From WTAW01 sp964406575 (lineage in GTDB: Bacteria > Acidobacteriota > Aminicenantia > Aminicenantales > Aminicenantaceae): DNA of 64,000 nucleotides. Position 1 is the first letter of the stretch. Each line of letters starts with the position of its first letter. Under the pieces are notes generated by a model, which worked only from the letters and a program-made list of their open reading frames with translations, had not been told where the DNA came from and did not search any database. This document shows, one piece after another, positions 16,020 to 25,140 of this stretch. The translations under genes were made by a program, and so were the position numbers. The stretch covers positions 186,001 to 250,000 of the forward strand of contig CAYOSH010000001.1 in assembly GCA_964406575.1 (NCBI GenBank). Direction: 5' to 3'.

Positions 16020-16769
16020 TTAACCGAGATGGATCACATCTCCCGATCCAATGATCGTTGTGTTGATGACCGAAGGAGAGCCTTTATAGTAGACATTTCC
16101 CGAACCAGCTATGATCACATTTAAAACATCTTCAACATGGATGTGACATTCTCCCGACCCGGGGATTTGGATGTCATAGCATGAAACGAGAAAGTCAAGA
16201 GCTTCGAGGTTTCCCGATCCGGCGATCGTGACATTATGGTATTCGGCTCTTCCCGCAAGTTGGATATGGCCACTTCCTACGATAGAGGTCCATACCTTTT
16301 GGGCGCGGGCATCCATCCGCATACTGCCAGACCCGGCGATCAATAAGTGGAGTTCCCGGGGAAAAAAGGGGCTTTCCCCGTAGATGTTCCCGCTTCCGGT
16401 GATGGAAAATCCGCGAATCTCAACCATGGAAACGTAGACCTTGACACCGATGCGTGTTGTGTAACTACTGTTGGCTTCGATGATCAATGTGCCATCATGG
16501 CGAACCCAGGTATGTATAAGCGGAAGGATATTGTCATCGGTGATAACCCGGAGTTCCTGAGTTGCGCTTTTGACAAAATACAGATCGCAGCTTCCCAGGA
16601 TCTCCACACTGTGGAAAGAATCCACTTCTCGGATCTCTTCCGCCACAACTCCGGAGCCATACACATTATCGTTGTCGCAGCAGATGTTCCGGCAGGACCA
16701 GGTGAAAGCCAGCACGATCCCGATAGGGATAAAAATCCATTTTTTCGATATAAGATGAGTCCAGTTCAT
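16020..16769 (-). CDS. DUF2807 (GIN-domain) exported protein
   Basis: 249 residues with a signal peptide near the N-terminus and an LAFTWSC stretch that could be a lipobox. A right-handed parallel-beta pattern follows: seven or so GSG turns (GSGVV, ITGSGN, AGSGSM, VGSGH, AGSGN, PGSGE, AGSGN, IGSGD) spaced about 18-25 residues. This is the head/GIN domain (DUF2807) of putative autotransporter adhesins. AAGGAGTAAAG precedes its ATG. The downstream barrel gene starts 22 bases away. A surface or periplasmic lipoprotein is likely; ligand unknown. Confidence 0.8.
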   Translation of the reverse strand: MNWTHLISKKWIFIPIGIVLAFTWSCRNICCDNDNVYGSGVVAEEIREVDSFHSVEILGSCDLYFVKSATQELRVITDDNILPLIHTWVRHDGTLIIEANSSYTTRIGVKVYVSMVEIRGFSITGSGNIYGESPFFPRELHLLIAGSGSMRMDARAQKVWTSIVGSGHIQLAGRAEYHNVTIAGSGNLEALDFLVSCYDIQIPGSGECHIHVEDVLNVIIAGSGNVYYKGSPSVINTTIIGSGDVIHLG

Positions 16770-16967
16770 TTCTTTACTCCTTAAATCTATGTCACAATGG
16801 TTAAATACGAGGCTAAAGAAAAAGTGTTACTTTTTTTAATCCTCCCTCTTGTACGGAGTATGGGGACATGGATCGATGGAGCTGATTTGATAAACATTCT
16901 CTTGATATCTCATTATCGGGATGATAGAAGTTGTAAAGGAACCCAGGTCATTCAAAGGAGTTAGACA

Positions 16968-18989
16968 ATGGGAAAAAGAATCTATTATTCGTGTTTGACC
17001 ATTCTGATTGTGTGTCTCTGCCTTCATGCGGAGACGAAACGTCCGCTGACACCGGAGGACCTCTATCGGATCAAGGAGGTCACGGATCCCCGTGTTTCAC
17101 CTGACGGGAAATGGATTGCCTTCACCGTTTCGGTTCCCGATCTAAAGGCCAACGATTTCAACAGTGACATCTGGGTGATGCCACTGGCAGGGGGGGATCC
17201 TTTCCAACTGACCAGAAGTCCCGAGTCAGATCATTCGCCGAGATGGTCTCCTGATGGAAGCCGCATTGCCTTTATTTCGTCGAGGGATGGCGTATCAAAT
17301 CTTTATCTCATATCTCTCAAAGGCGGCGAGGCCAAAAAGGTTACAGATTCAAAAACCAGCCTATATTTGCCTATATGGACACGGGATGGAAAACATATTG
17401 TATGTGGCTCACGTGTCCTCCCGGAAGGGAAAACAGATATCGAGAACTGGACCAAAGATGAGCTGCCCAAATGTGAGGCGCGAACGATCAATCGGCTGCT
17501 CTTCCGTCAGTGGAAAAGGTGGCTGGGCGATAAGCGAAATCATGTGTTTCTGGTGACGATCGCCGATGGATCGATGAAGGACCTGACGCCTGGGGATTTC
17601 GATACGCCTCCGGTATCCCTGTCCAGCGACCATGACTTCGATATCTCCCCGGATGGAAAAGAGATATGCTTCGTCAAGAACACAGATCCAATGCTCGCGA
17701 CAAGCACGAATAACGACCTGTTCATTGTGGATGTGGCGACTCTGAATGAGAAAAAAATCACACCAAATCCTGCTCTTGACACGCATCCCATTTATTCACC
17801 CGACGGCCGGTACATCGCTTACGCGGCAATGGAAAAAGTGGGGTATGAGGCCGATCGCAAAGTCTTGGCTGTGTATGACAGAACAGAGAGCAGACACGCT
17901 CGATTGACGGATTCTCTCGACCGATCCGTGGAGCAGATTCTCTGGGGCCCAGACAGCCGGAGTCTTTTTTTCACTGTCAGGGAAGAGGGGCGTCGCTCGA
18001 TCTATGGTGTCGACCTAAAGGGCGTTGTCCATCAAATTTGCGGCGAGGGGTATAACGGTCCCATCGATGTCAGCCCTGATGGGAAGTCCCTGCTTTGTGT
18101 GCGTTCCTACAATTTTATGCCAAACGAGCTTTTTGTAGTTTCCGTTAAAGAAGGAACAACTGCTCAACTCACTTCTTTGAACGCGGCTTTTCTGAAGGAG
18201 TTGGATCTTCCAAAACTCGAAGAATTTTGGTTTACGGGCGCTGAGAACACCAATGTCCATGGGTTTATTCAAAAACCACCCGGTTATGAAGCGGGAAAAA
18301 AATATCCTGTTGTGTTAACCATACACGGGGGACCGCAGAATATGTGGGCCGACAGGTTCATGACCACATGGTTCACATTTCAGCTCGTTTGCGCTCCAGG
18401 GTATGTCGGCGTCTTCATCAATCCGAGGGGAAGCTCGGGTTACGGGTCCACATTCCGCGAGCAGGTGAGCCGGGATTATGGCGGCCGCTGTTATAAAGAT
18501 CTGATGAATGGCATGGATTATGTGCTTGAGAACTATGATTATGTGGATGACACCCGGTTAGCGGCCATCGGAGGTTCATTCGGCGGCTATTCAGTGAATT
18601 GGATCATGGCACACACTGATAGGTTTAAGTGTATTGTCAGTCATGCCAGCCTTTACAATTTGGTGAGTTTTTATGGGGCAACGGAAGAGTTGTGGTTCCC
18701 CGAGTGGGACATGGGGAAGAGCCCTTGGGCCGAGCCGGAATTGTATGCAAAATGGTCACCTCATGTTCATGCCGAAAAATTCAAGACTCCGACTCTTGTC
18801 ACACATGGCGAATTGGATTATCGTGTCCCTTTGACCGAAAGTTTCCAGCTCTTCACTGCGCTTCAGAGACAGGGAATTCCATCACGTCTGGTTGTTTTTC
18901 CGGACGAGGGGCATGTGATTTCTGTGCCCCAGAACAACGTGCGCTGGTGGAGAGAGATCTATCTGTGGTTGGAGAAATATCTCAAGTAA
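16968..18989 (+). CDS. Exported S9-family prolyl-oligopeptidase-type peptidase
   Basis: 673 residues with a signal peptide. The N-terminal two-thirds is a TolB/WD-like beta-propeller (repeated SPDGKWIAF- and SPDGSRIAF-type blades). The C-terminal alpha/beta hydrolase has the catalytic Ser537 in GGSFGG, Asp617 in GELDYRVP and His649 in DEGHVIS, the S9 order. The closest functional class is dipeptidyl or acylaminoacyl peptidase. Preceded by AAAGGAGTTAG. It is transcribed alone and followed by two hairpin terminators. It adds to the set of secreted peptidases in the window. Confidence 0.93.
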   Translation: MGKRIYYSCLTILIVCLCLHAETKRPLTPEDLYRIKEVTDPRVSPDGKWIAFTVSVPDLKANDFNSDIWVMPLAGGDPFQLTRSPESDHSPRWSPDGSRIAFISSRDGVSNLYLISLKGGEAKKVTDSKTSLYLPIWTRDGKHIVCGSRVLPEGKTDIENWTKDELPKCEARTINRLLFRQWKRWLGDKRNHVFLVTIADGSMKDLTPGDFDTPPVSLSSDHDFDISPDGKEICFVKNTDPMLATSTNNDLFIVDVATLNEKKITPNPALDTHPIYSPDGRYIAYAAMEKVGYEADRKVLAVYDRTESRHARLTDSLDRSVEQILWGPDSRSLFFTVREEGRRSIYGVDLKGVVHQICGEGYNGPIDVSPDGKSLLCVRSYNFMPNELFVVSVKEGTTAQLTSLNAAFLKELDLPKLEEFWFTGAENTNVHGFIQKPPGYEAGKKYPVVLTIHGGPQNMWADRFMTTWFTFQLVCAPGYVGVFINPRGSSGYGSTFREQVSRDYGGRCYKDLMNGMDYVLENYDYVDDTRLAAIGGSFGGYSVNWIMAHTDRFKCIVSHASLYNLVSFYGATEELWFPEWDMGKSPWAEPELYAKWSPHVHAEKFKTPTLVTHGELDYRVPLTESFQLFTALQRQGIPSRLVVFPDEGHVISVPQNNVRWWREIYLWLEKYLK

Positions 18990-19049
18990 AAAAGGGGCCT
19001 ATCACCTTTTTCCAGAGGTAAACAGAAAAGGGGACAGTCCCTTTTTTTA
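18989..19049 (+). terminator. Tandem stem-loops after the S9 gene
   Basis: The first hairpin is AAAAAGG...CCTTTTT (18989-19012); the second is AAAGGGGACAGTCCC followed by a T run (19030-19049). The second belongs to the GGGGACAGTCCC family also found at 62159-62175. Confidence 0.65.
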
Positions 19050-19133
19050 TTTGCGAAAGATATGGGTTGCAACAGCGTTGGATTTATGTCAAATTAAAAA
19101 ATGCGGATAATTTTAAAAGAGTGGAGGGAGAGA

Positions 19134-19610
19134 ATGAAAAATCGTCTAGTATTTGGTGTGTTTTTGGTGTTTGCTGTGGGGGCATTGATTTTGCTTCCAA
19201 CAGCATGTGCCAAGAAAGAGCAGAAGGCGGAGCAAGAAAAGACGGCCGTTGAAGCAGAACCTGCTGCTAAAGAGGCTGCAGAGGTTGTCTATACCCGGTC
19301 GGACCCTGGGGCATGGAGAGGTAAAGAGGACAGCCATGTTCCTCTGATCGCATATGAAAAAACGGAAACAGGGTTAACGGTCACTGTAACCGTGAATCAT
19401 GAAATGAATCCGGACAAACCCCATTACATCATGGCCATAATGCTCAAGGATGGGGAAGACAATCTGCTCGGGGAAAAGGAATTTCAAGCCACAGATGAGA
19501 AAGCCGAGGCAACCTTTGAGCTCACAACCATTCCTGCAAAGCTAAAAGCCTATGAAAGATGCAACATCCATGGATTATGGATGGACGAGGTTGACGTAAC
19601 GACAGAGTGA
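19134..19610 (+). CDS. Exported superoxide-reductase-like (desulfoferrodoxin-domain) lipoprotein
   Basis: 158 residues. The start at 19134 follows GTGGAGGGAGAG; an ATG further upstream (19101) has no site. A signal peptide ends in LLPTAC, so C25 may be lipidated. The C-terminal domain (about 60-158) has the whole ligand set of the catalytic Fe(His)4(Cys) centre of superoxide reductase: H68 in HVPLI, H89 in NHEMNP, H97 in KPHYI, C143 and H146 in CNIHGLW. It lacks the N-terminal desulforedoxin Fe(Cys)4 domain of two-iron enzymes. Its likely role is reduction of superoxide to peroxide in the envelope. Family members are normally cytoplasmic, so the lipoprotein form is unusual. Confidence 0.82.
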   Translation: MKNRLVFGVFLVFAVGALILLPTACAKKEQKAEQEKTAVEAEPAAKEAAEVVYTRSDPGAWRGKEDSHVPLIAYEKTETGLTVTVTVNHEMNPDKPHYIMAIMLKDGEDNLLGEKEFQATDEKAEATFELTTIPAKLKAYERCNIHGLWMDEVDVTTE

Positions 19611-19624
19611 TCGGATTTACTTTT

Positions 19625-21157
19625 TTATTTGCCGAACTGGAAACCCACGTTAAGGATGGCTTTGTCCATGCCGCTGTATTCTTTATCGGTGAGGGGCACG
19701 CTGAGACCAAACGTGAGCCGAACAACCCGGGAAATATTCAACACACCTTCTAACCCGGGCTCTAAGATGTAAAAAACACCCCCGTAGCGTCCTGTCCCTG
19801 AGCCGGCCAGCGCTGTAGCCCGGAAATGGAGTTTCTTGGAGGGGGAAAAGTTATAGGCAAAAAAGAGCCCTCCGTAGCCGGGCAGACCGGGGTCAAAATT
19901 GGCCTTTCCGTAGCCGGCAAAACCAATGGAGAACACGCTGTTAATGGTCACACCGAGACTCCCTCCCATCAGTAAGCCGTAATCGTTATAGACCTCTGTG
20001 GATTTGGAGCTGACCTCTCCGAAAATCTGGTAATGGGATTTTCCCTGGAGAACGGTATGCTTTTCGATCTGTTCGGCCCTCCGTCCGCGGGGAGTGGTGT
20101 ATTCGACGTCGGACTCTGCAAACTCAGATGGAGTCAGTTCGTATTCGGCCCCTTCTTTCAGGTTGATGGTCGATTCGAAAACACCGCCCTCGGGGATATT
20201 GATCACACGATATTCACCCTGCTCCAACCCCAGCTCGATCTTGCGTCCAGGAGGTTTGGTGAGCTCAACGACCAGTCGGTCCTCTCTGTCATGGATGAAT
20301 ATCTGCCCGAAAATTTCATCACCGAGAACTAAAATCGCCGAGGCTCTCCGGACATCTGTCATGACCACATCGCCCGTTCCAGACATCTGGATGTCGGTGT
20401 ACGGGTGCTGGGGTCCGCTTATGGTCTTTGTCGTCTGCGCCAGCGTCTCATTAAAGGCGAACTGGTAGGCCTCGTTCATTGTCACCCGGCCATCCTGGCT
20501 CATGTCTGCCGCGCCACGCATTCCGGAGATCAGATAATGAGTGAAAAAAGAGCTTTGAATCAGGTCGGATTCCTGAGAGGCCTCGTTGGCAGAGCTCGAA
20601 GTCATGACTGCAAAACCCCGCATATCATAGGCCGAGTCCATCAGAAAGGGCAGTCGTTTCTTTCCCCCCTTGATCCGGGTGAATGCGCCCGAAGCACAGG
20701 AGTCGAGAATGGCGATGCGGACGTCGGCATCAATGCCGTTGACCGTGTCTCTCAGGTTTTCATACGAGATTTTTTCATGCCCCAACAGGATATAATCTTC
20801 ATCCGAATGACCGGAATAATAGAAGATGAATTCAACCCGGCTGTATTCGGCCTTGGATTTTTCGATTCTCGACTGGAACTTTCCTATCTCCGTGTAGAAA
20901 GTCCGCACATCGGGCTCTTCAAGGAGAAGAATATCATCCTCCTCCACTCCACCAAGTTCTTCAAGTACGTTAAGGATGGCTTGCGCATCGGAGACGGCAT
21001 AATGAAGACGGACGCGGTCCTTGCCGCCGCTATTCGCACCTACGGCCATGGCAAACCGTTTGATCACAGTATTGTTCTGTACATGGCCAGGATAGAGTGC
21101 TCCTGTACTTAAAAAAAGAGTTGATAAAATGATTAATATCATATTTTTCGTTTTCAT
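19625..21157 (-). CDS. Exported caspase-like (C14) protease with C-terminal beta-barrel
   Basis: 510 residues. A signal peptide (about 1-24) is followed by a caspase/metacaspase-type domain with the catalytic dyad H117 (YYSGHSDE) and C154 (LDSCASG). A Ca-loop-like stretch (DMSQDGRVTMNE, about 218-229) sits near its end. Next comes a small beta-domain (about 275-335), then a predicted outer-membrane barrel ending VGFQFGK. The region after the protease domain is paralogous to the protein at 15134-15997. The ATG overlaps the stop of the upstream gene by 4 bases (ATGA). The operon is ECF sigma, anti-sigma, then this gene, so expression is probably switched by envelope stress. Substrate unknown. 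Confidence 0.85.
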   Translation of the reverse strand: MKTKNMILIILSTLFLSTGALYPGHVQNNTVIKRFAMAVGANSGGKDRVRLHYAVSDAQAILNVLEELGGVEEDDILLLEEPDVRTFYTEIGKFQSRIEKSKAEYSRVEFIFYYSGHSDEDYILLGHEKISYENLRDTVNGIDADVRIAILDSCASGAFTRIKGGKKRLPFLMDSAYDMRGFAVMTSSSANEASQESDLIQSSFFTHYLISGMRGAADMSQDGRVTMNEAYQFAFNETLAQTTKTISGPQHPYTDIQMSGTGDVVMTDVRRASAILVLGDEIFGQIFIHDREDRLVVELTKPPGRKIELGLEQGEYRVINIPEGGVFESTINLKEGAEYELTPSEFAESDVEYTTPRGRRAEQIEKHTVLQGKSHYQIFGEVSSKSTEVYNDYGLLMGGSLGVTINSVFSIGFAGYGKANFDPGLPGYGGLFFAYNFSPSKKLHFRATALAGSGTGRYGGVFYILEPGLEGVLNISRVVRLTFGLSVPLTDKEYSGMDKAILNVGFQFGK

Positions 21158-21972
21158 CTGCGGTCTCCCTTTTTGATCAAAAGAGAATATTGACTGTAAG
21201 TGTCGGGCAGATCGAGGGCTGCCGTTTCAGATCTTTTCGGATCTTTAGCCAGTGTCTTTGCGCTGTTCAGGATCGTTCGGACATCGATCACAGACCTCGA
21301 TGTGATGAAGAAGAATCGTTCAAAGCCCGGAGCGTCGTCGAGTTCGTAGGACGTAGGCAGCAACGTTCTTTGAGCTTGGTCTAGGATTGGATCTTCGTCG
21401 ACAGTCTCAGGATAATGTAGCGTGACCACTCCCCTTCCGTCGATGGAAAGAATCACTCCATAGGCATCGCCAACAGGTACATAAGCGATCTGGAGGAGGT
21501 CTCCTGCACTGGCTTCATCCCCACTCTCCAGCAATTCGACGTCATCATCGATTTTGCGGTGAACAAGAATGTGGGGTTTGGACACATCGACTGTTTCGGT
21601 CCCTTTGATCCGGTTGCCCTGATGACCCTGAATATCATGCGTTGGGCGGCCTCCGGGATTCTGGAAAACGATAAGGACGACGACTAAAGCCGCAGCTAAA
21701 ACAGGCGTCGCATAGAGCAGGCGTTTGAGAAGGATCGGTTGTGTGATCCGGCCCCCCTGTTCTGTTTCCAGTCGGGCTTTAATGTGGGGCACTACGGCTC
21801 CAGAGGGATATTGTTTCAGGATCTCTTCATCGGAGCGTTTGAGGACATTGAGTTTCATTCGGAGTTCCGAATCCGTGTCCAAGAATTTTTTTATCTCATC
21901 CATTCGCGGTGAGGGAAGCTCGCCCAGGAGATATCGTTCCAGTTCCCAGTCTTTGACAGGTTCAATTTTCAT
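21154..21972 (-). CDS. Membrane anti-sigma factor with DUF4384-like C-terminal domain
   Basis: 272 residues. A short cytoplasmic region (about 1-80; no CxxC zinc motif) is followed by one membrane helix (about 84-105) and an extracytoplasmic domain with SGDEASAGDLLQIAYVPVGD and GVILSIDGRGVVTLHYP, the DUF4384 pattern. It overlaps the sigma gene by 11 bases and the caspase gene by 4. The position fits an anti-sigma factor that senses something in the periplasm; the absence of a zinc motif sets it apart from the ZAS protein at 5118-5609. The anti-sigma role is inferred from context. Confidence 0.72.
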   Translation of the reverse strand: MKIEPVKDWELERYLLGELPSPRMDEIKKFLDTDSELRMKLNVLKRSDEEILKQYPSGAVVPHIKARLETEQGGRITQPILLKRLLYATPVLAAALVVVLIVFQNPGGRPTHDIQGHQGNRIKGTETVDVSKPHILVHRKIDDDVELLESGDEASAGDLLQIAYVPVGDAYGVILSIDGRGVVTLHYPETVDEDPILDQAQRTLLPTSYELDDAPGFERFFFITSRSVIDVRTILNSAKTLAKDPKRSETAALDLPDTYSQYSLLIKKGDRR

Positions 21973-22459
21973 TGTAGATCTCCCTTTTGATTTTGATGCG
22001 CGCTTTGAGTTCTCTTATTCTCTTGCGCACACCTGAGAGTGAAAGGCCGACCTCATCGGCAACCTCCTGGAGAGTCATTCCATCCACAAAATGCAGTGTC
22101 GCGATTTCCCGGGTCGATTGTTTTTCTTTCCAGAACAAGCGCTCCAGCATATCCTTGATGATCAATCTGTGTTCCCCCTCGTCGTAAGATGCCAGCTGGA
22201 TCAGGAGGTCTTCGCTGTCGCTGTCGATCGAGCGGTGGTTCTTTTGATCCCGGATCATATTGAGACAGACATTGGTGGAGATCCGGAAAAGCAGACTGGA
22301 TGGGTAGGTTCCCTTCAAGTTTTTTTTGCTGATCATCAATTTGGTAAACACCTCCTGCATGGCATCCAATGCTTTTTCTTCGTTGCGGAGCAACTGGCGG
22401 CAGCGCCGGAGGACCATCGGTCCGTACCGTGTGTAATATTCTTTGATGTTGATCTCCAT
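21962..22459 (-). CDS. ECF RNA polymerase sigma factor
   Basis: A small ECF sigma factor of 165 residues, starting MEINIKEYYTRYGPMVLRRC. Region 2 is visible in NEEKALDAMQEVFTKLM and region 4 in the FVDGMTLQEVADEVGLSL helix-turn-helix followed by GVRKRIRELK. A longer frame to 22516 lacks family similarity, so the ATG at 22459 is preferred, although the ribosome site (GGGAACAGAG) is weak. It is the first gene of a three-gene minus-strand operon that ends in the caspase-barrel gene. No convincing ECF promoter pair was seen upstream. Confidence 0.88.
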   Translation of the reverse strand: MEINIKEYYTRYGPMVLRRCRQLLRNEEKALDAMQEVFTKLMISKKNLKGTYPSSLLFRISTNVCLNMIRDQKNHRSIDSDSEDLLIQLASYDEGEHRLIIKDMLERLFWKEKQSTREIATLHFVDGMTLQEVADEVGLSLSGVRKRIRELKARIKIKREIYNEN

Positions 22460-22719
22460 GTTCTCTGTTCCCGAAATGTGTGATCCATTTTCGACCTTTC
22501 CCTTGATGGAACACATCTGAAGGCCGAAAACGTCACTTTGTTATCAAATTAAGTCGTCCAAATTTTCTGGTCAATGCCCTTCAAATTTTTATAACCAATA
22601 CAATAATATACGATATTGATAGTAGGAAGTTGGAAAAAACAGGAAGGGTCATCCTCAAAAGATGGAGCTCTAGCTGATTTTGAGCCTCAGTTGTTTGCGA
22701 AATAAGAATCAATTCAGGA

Positions 22720-24330
22720 TCAGCGCCATTTGACCTCGAGGTTGTGTTCTCCACGGCTTTTGATCTCTGGGTGAAGGTCGAGCTCAAGCATTTCCGGTCT
22801 GCTGCCCAGTTCCATTGCGGTCAAATAGACCAGGCGAGTAACCTTTTCCATTTTCACAAAATCGGCCCTATCAACCGTGTCGGTTTCCTGGTGATAATCC
22901 TCTGTGGTCCCGCAAAAGAACCAGACCGCAGGAATGCCGTACTGAATGTAAGGGTACTGGTCGCTGCGGAAAAAGAAGTTCTCCGGGTGTTTGGGGTCTT
23001 CATACGTATAGTCTAAGTTCATGTGGATGTATTTCTCATTCACCTTATGGATGGAGGCATCCAGCTTAGAGCTCAATTTATTCGATCCGATGAGGTAGAT
23101 GCTGTTCGGGTCATTCCGGCACAGCATGTCCATGTTGAGCTCCGCGCTCACCTTCTCTACGGGCACTGGGCTGTTCTCTACAAAATAGCGCGACCCCCAG
23201 AGGCCCTTTTCTTCAGCCGTGTGCCAGATCAGGATCACCGAGCGTTTAGGTCTGTTAATGGTGAGGGCTTGGGCAATCTCGAGCATAGCCACAGTGCCAG
23301 AACCATTGTCATCCGCTCCGTTGAATATCTTTCCTTCTCGAGCGCCAAGATGATCATGGTGGGAGCCGAAAAGGATATATTCATCCTTGAGGTGTTCATC
23401 TGTACCTTCGAGCCAGGCGATTACATTGGAGGTGAAGTCATTTTGTGAGTTGACTGCGATGGTGATCTCGAGTTTTCGTCCTGGCAGATCACGGGCAGGT
23501 ATCTGTTCCCCTTCTTTGATCGCTGTAAACATCTCCTGAAGTTCGTCTAGAGAAATCCCCAAAAGTTCACAGGCCATAGAATGCCGGATGTCTGCGAGCA
23601 GATAGGATTGGCCTTGGGGTGCAATCCAGGCTGTCTTCAGGTCTTTGGCAAGCTGTGCCCGGCCGGTCGTGTCGAAAAGATATGTCTTTTCAGTAAAATT
23701 CTTTTCCCTCTCTTCGCTGACTACACTCAGTACGGCTGCGGCGCCCTTCTGGCCGAGGGCGCGGCTTCTGCGCCTGAGGAGTCTCCGGTTTTCGGAGGTT
23801 TGAAGGCGATGGGCCTCAGGGAGATCGACATCGAGCAGGACGACGATCTTGTCTTTGACGTCGATGCTGCTGAGATCATCCCAGCCCTGATCCGGGACCG
23901 ACAGGCCTAAGCCAGCAAAGGCAAGATCTCCTGAAATGCGGACATCCTGATACGTTCGGTCAGTGATGCCGAAATCATGTGAAAAGGAAAAACTCTGACT
24001 CCCTGTTTTTGAGATCAATCGCATGCGGGATTGCGTGGGATCTATGGTCCTTACCACCAGAGGAATGTTCTGGAAATAGGATCCAGCCGGCATAATGGGC
24101 TCCAGGCCGTAGCTCTCCACCATTGTGGCGATGTATCGCGAGGTGATCTTTAATTCGGGTGATGGCGCGTTCCGGCCCTTGAATTCATCCGCAGCCAGAA
24201 ACTTGAGGTGCACTTTTAATTCCTCAGCCGTGATGGATTCGACTGCTTTCTGTTGTGTGTTTTGTTTTGATATGCAGCCAAACAAGAGTGCTGCCCAAAA
24301 AAGAATGAACACCCATCGGATTTTTTTCAT
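22720..24330 (-). CDS. M28-family metallopeptidase lipoprotein
   Basis: 536 residues. The N-terminus MKKIRWVFILFWAALLFGC has the lipobox LFGC, so it is probably an anchored lipoprotein. Metal-site motifs are typical of M28 peptidases: GSHHDHLGA, NGADDNGSGT, HTAEEKGLWGS and ELNMDM; a later YHQETDTVD carries the last histidine ligand. A central insertion resembling a PA domain (about 130-270) lies before the catalytic part, as in glutamate carboxypeptidase-like members. It stands alone on the minus strand, facing no obvious operon partner. It adds to the exopeptidase set. Confidence 0.9.
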   Translation of the reverse strand: MKKIRWVFILFWAALLFGCISKQNTQQKAVESITAEELKVHLKFLAADEFKGRNAPSPELKITSRYIATMVESYGLEPIMPAGSYFQNIPLVVRTIDPTQSRMRLISKTGSQSFSFSHDFGITDRTYQDVRISGDLAFAGLGLSVPDQGWDDLSSIDVKDKIVVLLDVDLPEAHRLQTSENRRLLRRRSRALGQKGAAAVLSVVSEEREKNFTEKTYLFDTTGRAQLAKDLKTAWIAPQGQSYLLADIRHSMACELLGISLDELQEMFTAIKEGEQIPARDLPGRKLEITIAVNSQNDFTSNVIAWLEGTDEHLKDEYILFGSHHDHLGAREGKIFNGADDNGSGTVAMLEIAQALTINRPKRSVILIWHTAEEKGLWGSRYFVENSPVPVEKVSAELNMDMLCRNDPNSIYLIGSNKLSSKLDASIHKVNEKYIHMNLDYTYEDPKHPENFFFRSDQYPYIQYGIPAVWFFCGTTEDYHQETDTVDRADFVKMEKVTRLVYLTAMELGSRPEMLELDLHPEIKSRGEHNLEVKWR

Positions 24331-24522
24331 TGAAATTTATTCTCCTAAAGTCCAGTTTTCCTGTCTATATCACAGCTAAAATGGGAAGTCAAAATCTCCT
24401 CAACACTCGTACGCTTCTCCAAAACGGTGGGGACTTAAATCACTTTGCTTTATTTGGTGTTCCAATTGTGTGGTGCAGAAAACCGTGTGAAGGAATGGGC
24501 GGACATAATCCTTCTTTTGTAA

Positions 24523-24559
24523 GTTCCGTTCCCCGAACGGACCGTTTGGTGAACGGAAC
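24523..24559. repeat. Palindromic element, copy A
   Basis: GTTCCGTTC (24523-24531) pairs with GAACGGAAC (24551-24559); an inner CCGTTC/GAACGG hairpin (24526-24540) lies inside. The core CCGTTCCC-GAACGGAC-GTTTGG is repeated at 54066-54099. The rest of 24331-24621 contains nothing recognisable. Confidence 0.5.
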
Positions 24560-24621
24560 TCATATCGGTCAGCGTGGGGAGCTGAACCTACAACGGGCCG
24601 TGCGGAAAAAGGTCCTTATAT

Positions 24622-25056
24622 CTAAAGCGGAGAGAGAAAACCAATTTTTTGCAGAAGGTTTCGGGTGCTCTCTGGCATTGGAAGGTGTTCCAGTTCAGCG
24701 GAAGAGAACCACCGGGCATCCAAGGCGTCATCAGCGGGCTGGAGATCTCCGCTTATGTAATCTGCGGAGAGATCCACGATGACATAGTGGAAGCGGACAG
24801 CGCCTTTCTCATCCCGCTCGATCAGATCAAAAGTGTAAACGGGTTCCTTGGCCCTTATGGTCAAGCCCGTCTCTTCGCGGATCTCTCTTTCGGTCGCTTC
24901 CTGTAGGGTCTCTCCGGGTTCCACCGAACCGCCTGGAATTGCCCATAGGTTCTTGTGAGGGGCTTTGTTGCGTTTGACGAGCAGGATCTTTTCATCGTTG
25001 ATGACTATAGCACCCACTGCCACTTGGGGAGCTTCGAATGATTGGGGAGCAGTCAT
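24622..25056 (-). CDS. Nudix hydrolase
   Basis: 144 residues with a complete Nudix box: G-x5-E-x7-REIREETGL, in GSVEPGETLQEAT followed by EREIREETGL. These enzymes cleave nucleoside diphosphates linked to another moiety, using a divalent metal bound by the glutamates. The N-terminus VAVGAIVINDEKILLVKRN and AIPGG are typical of the MutT/ADP-ribose pyrophosphatase group. Substrate cannot be told. Monocistronic. Confidence 0.9.
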   Translation of the reverse strand: MTAPQSFEAPQVAVGAIVINDEKILLVKRNKAPHKNLWAIPGGSVEPGETLQEATEREIREETGLTIRAKEPVYTFDLIERDEKGAVRFHYVIVDLSADYISGDLQPADDALDARWFSSAELEHLPMPESTRNLLQKIGFLSPL

Positions 25057-25140
25057 GATTAAAAATCCTTTTGGAATGCTCGATGTATTTGAATGTCCAC
25101 ACGTTCAAAACTATAAACAAAGGGACGTGGAAAAGCAATG

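Noticed and set aside
22460..22580. ECF promoter upstream of the second sigma gene
   Set aside because: AACAAAG/ACGTTTT-like pieces exist but not at a convincing spacing.
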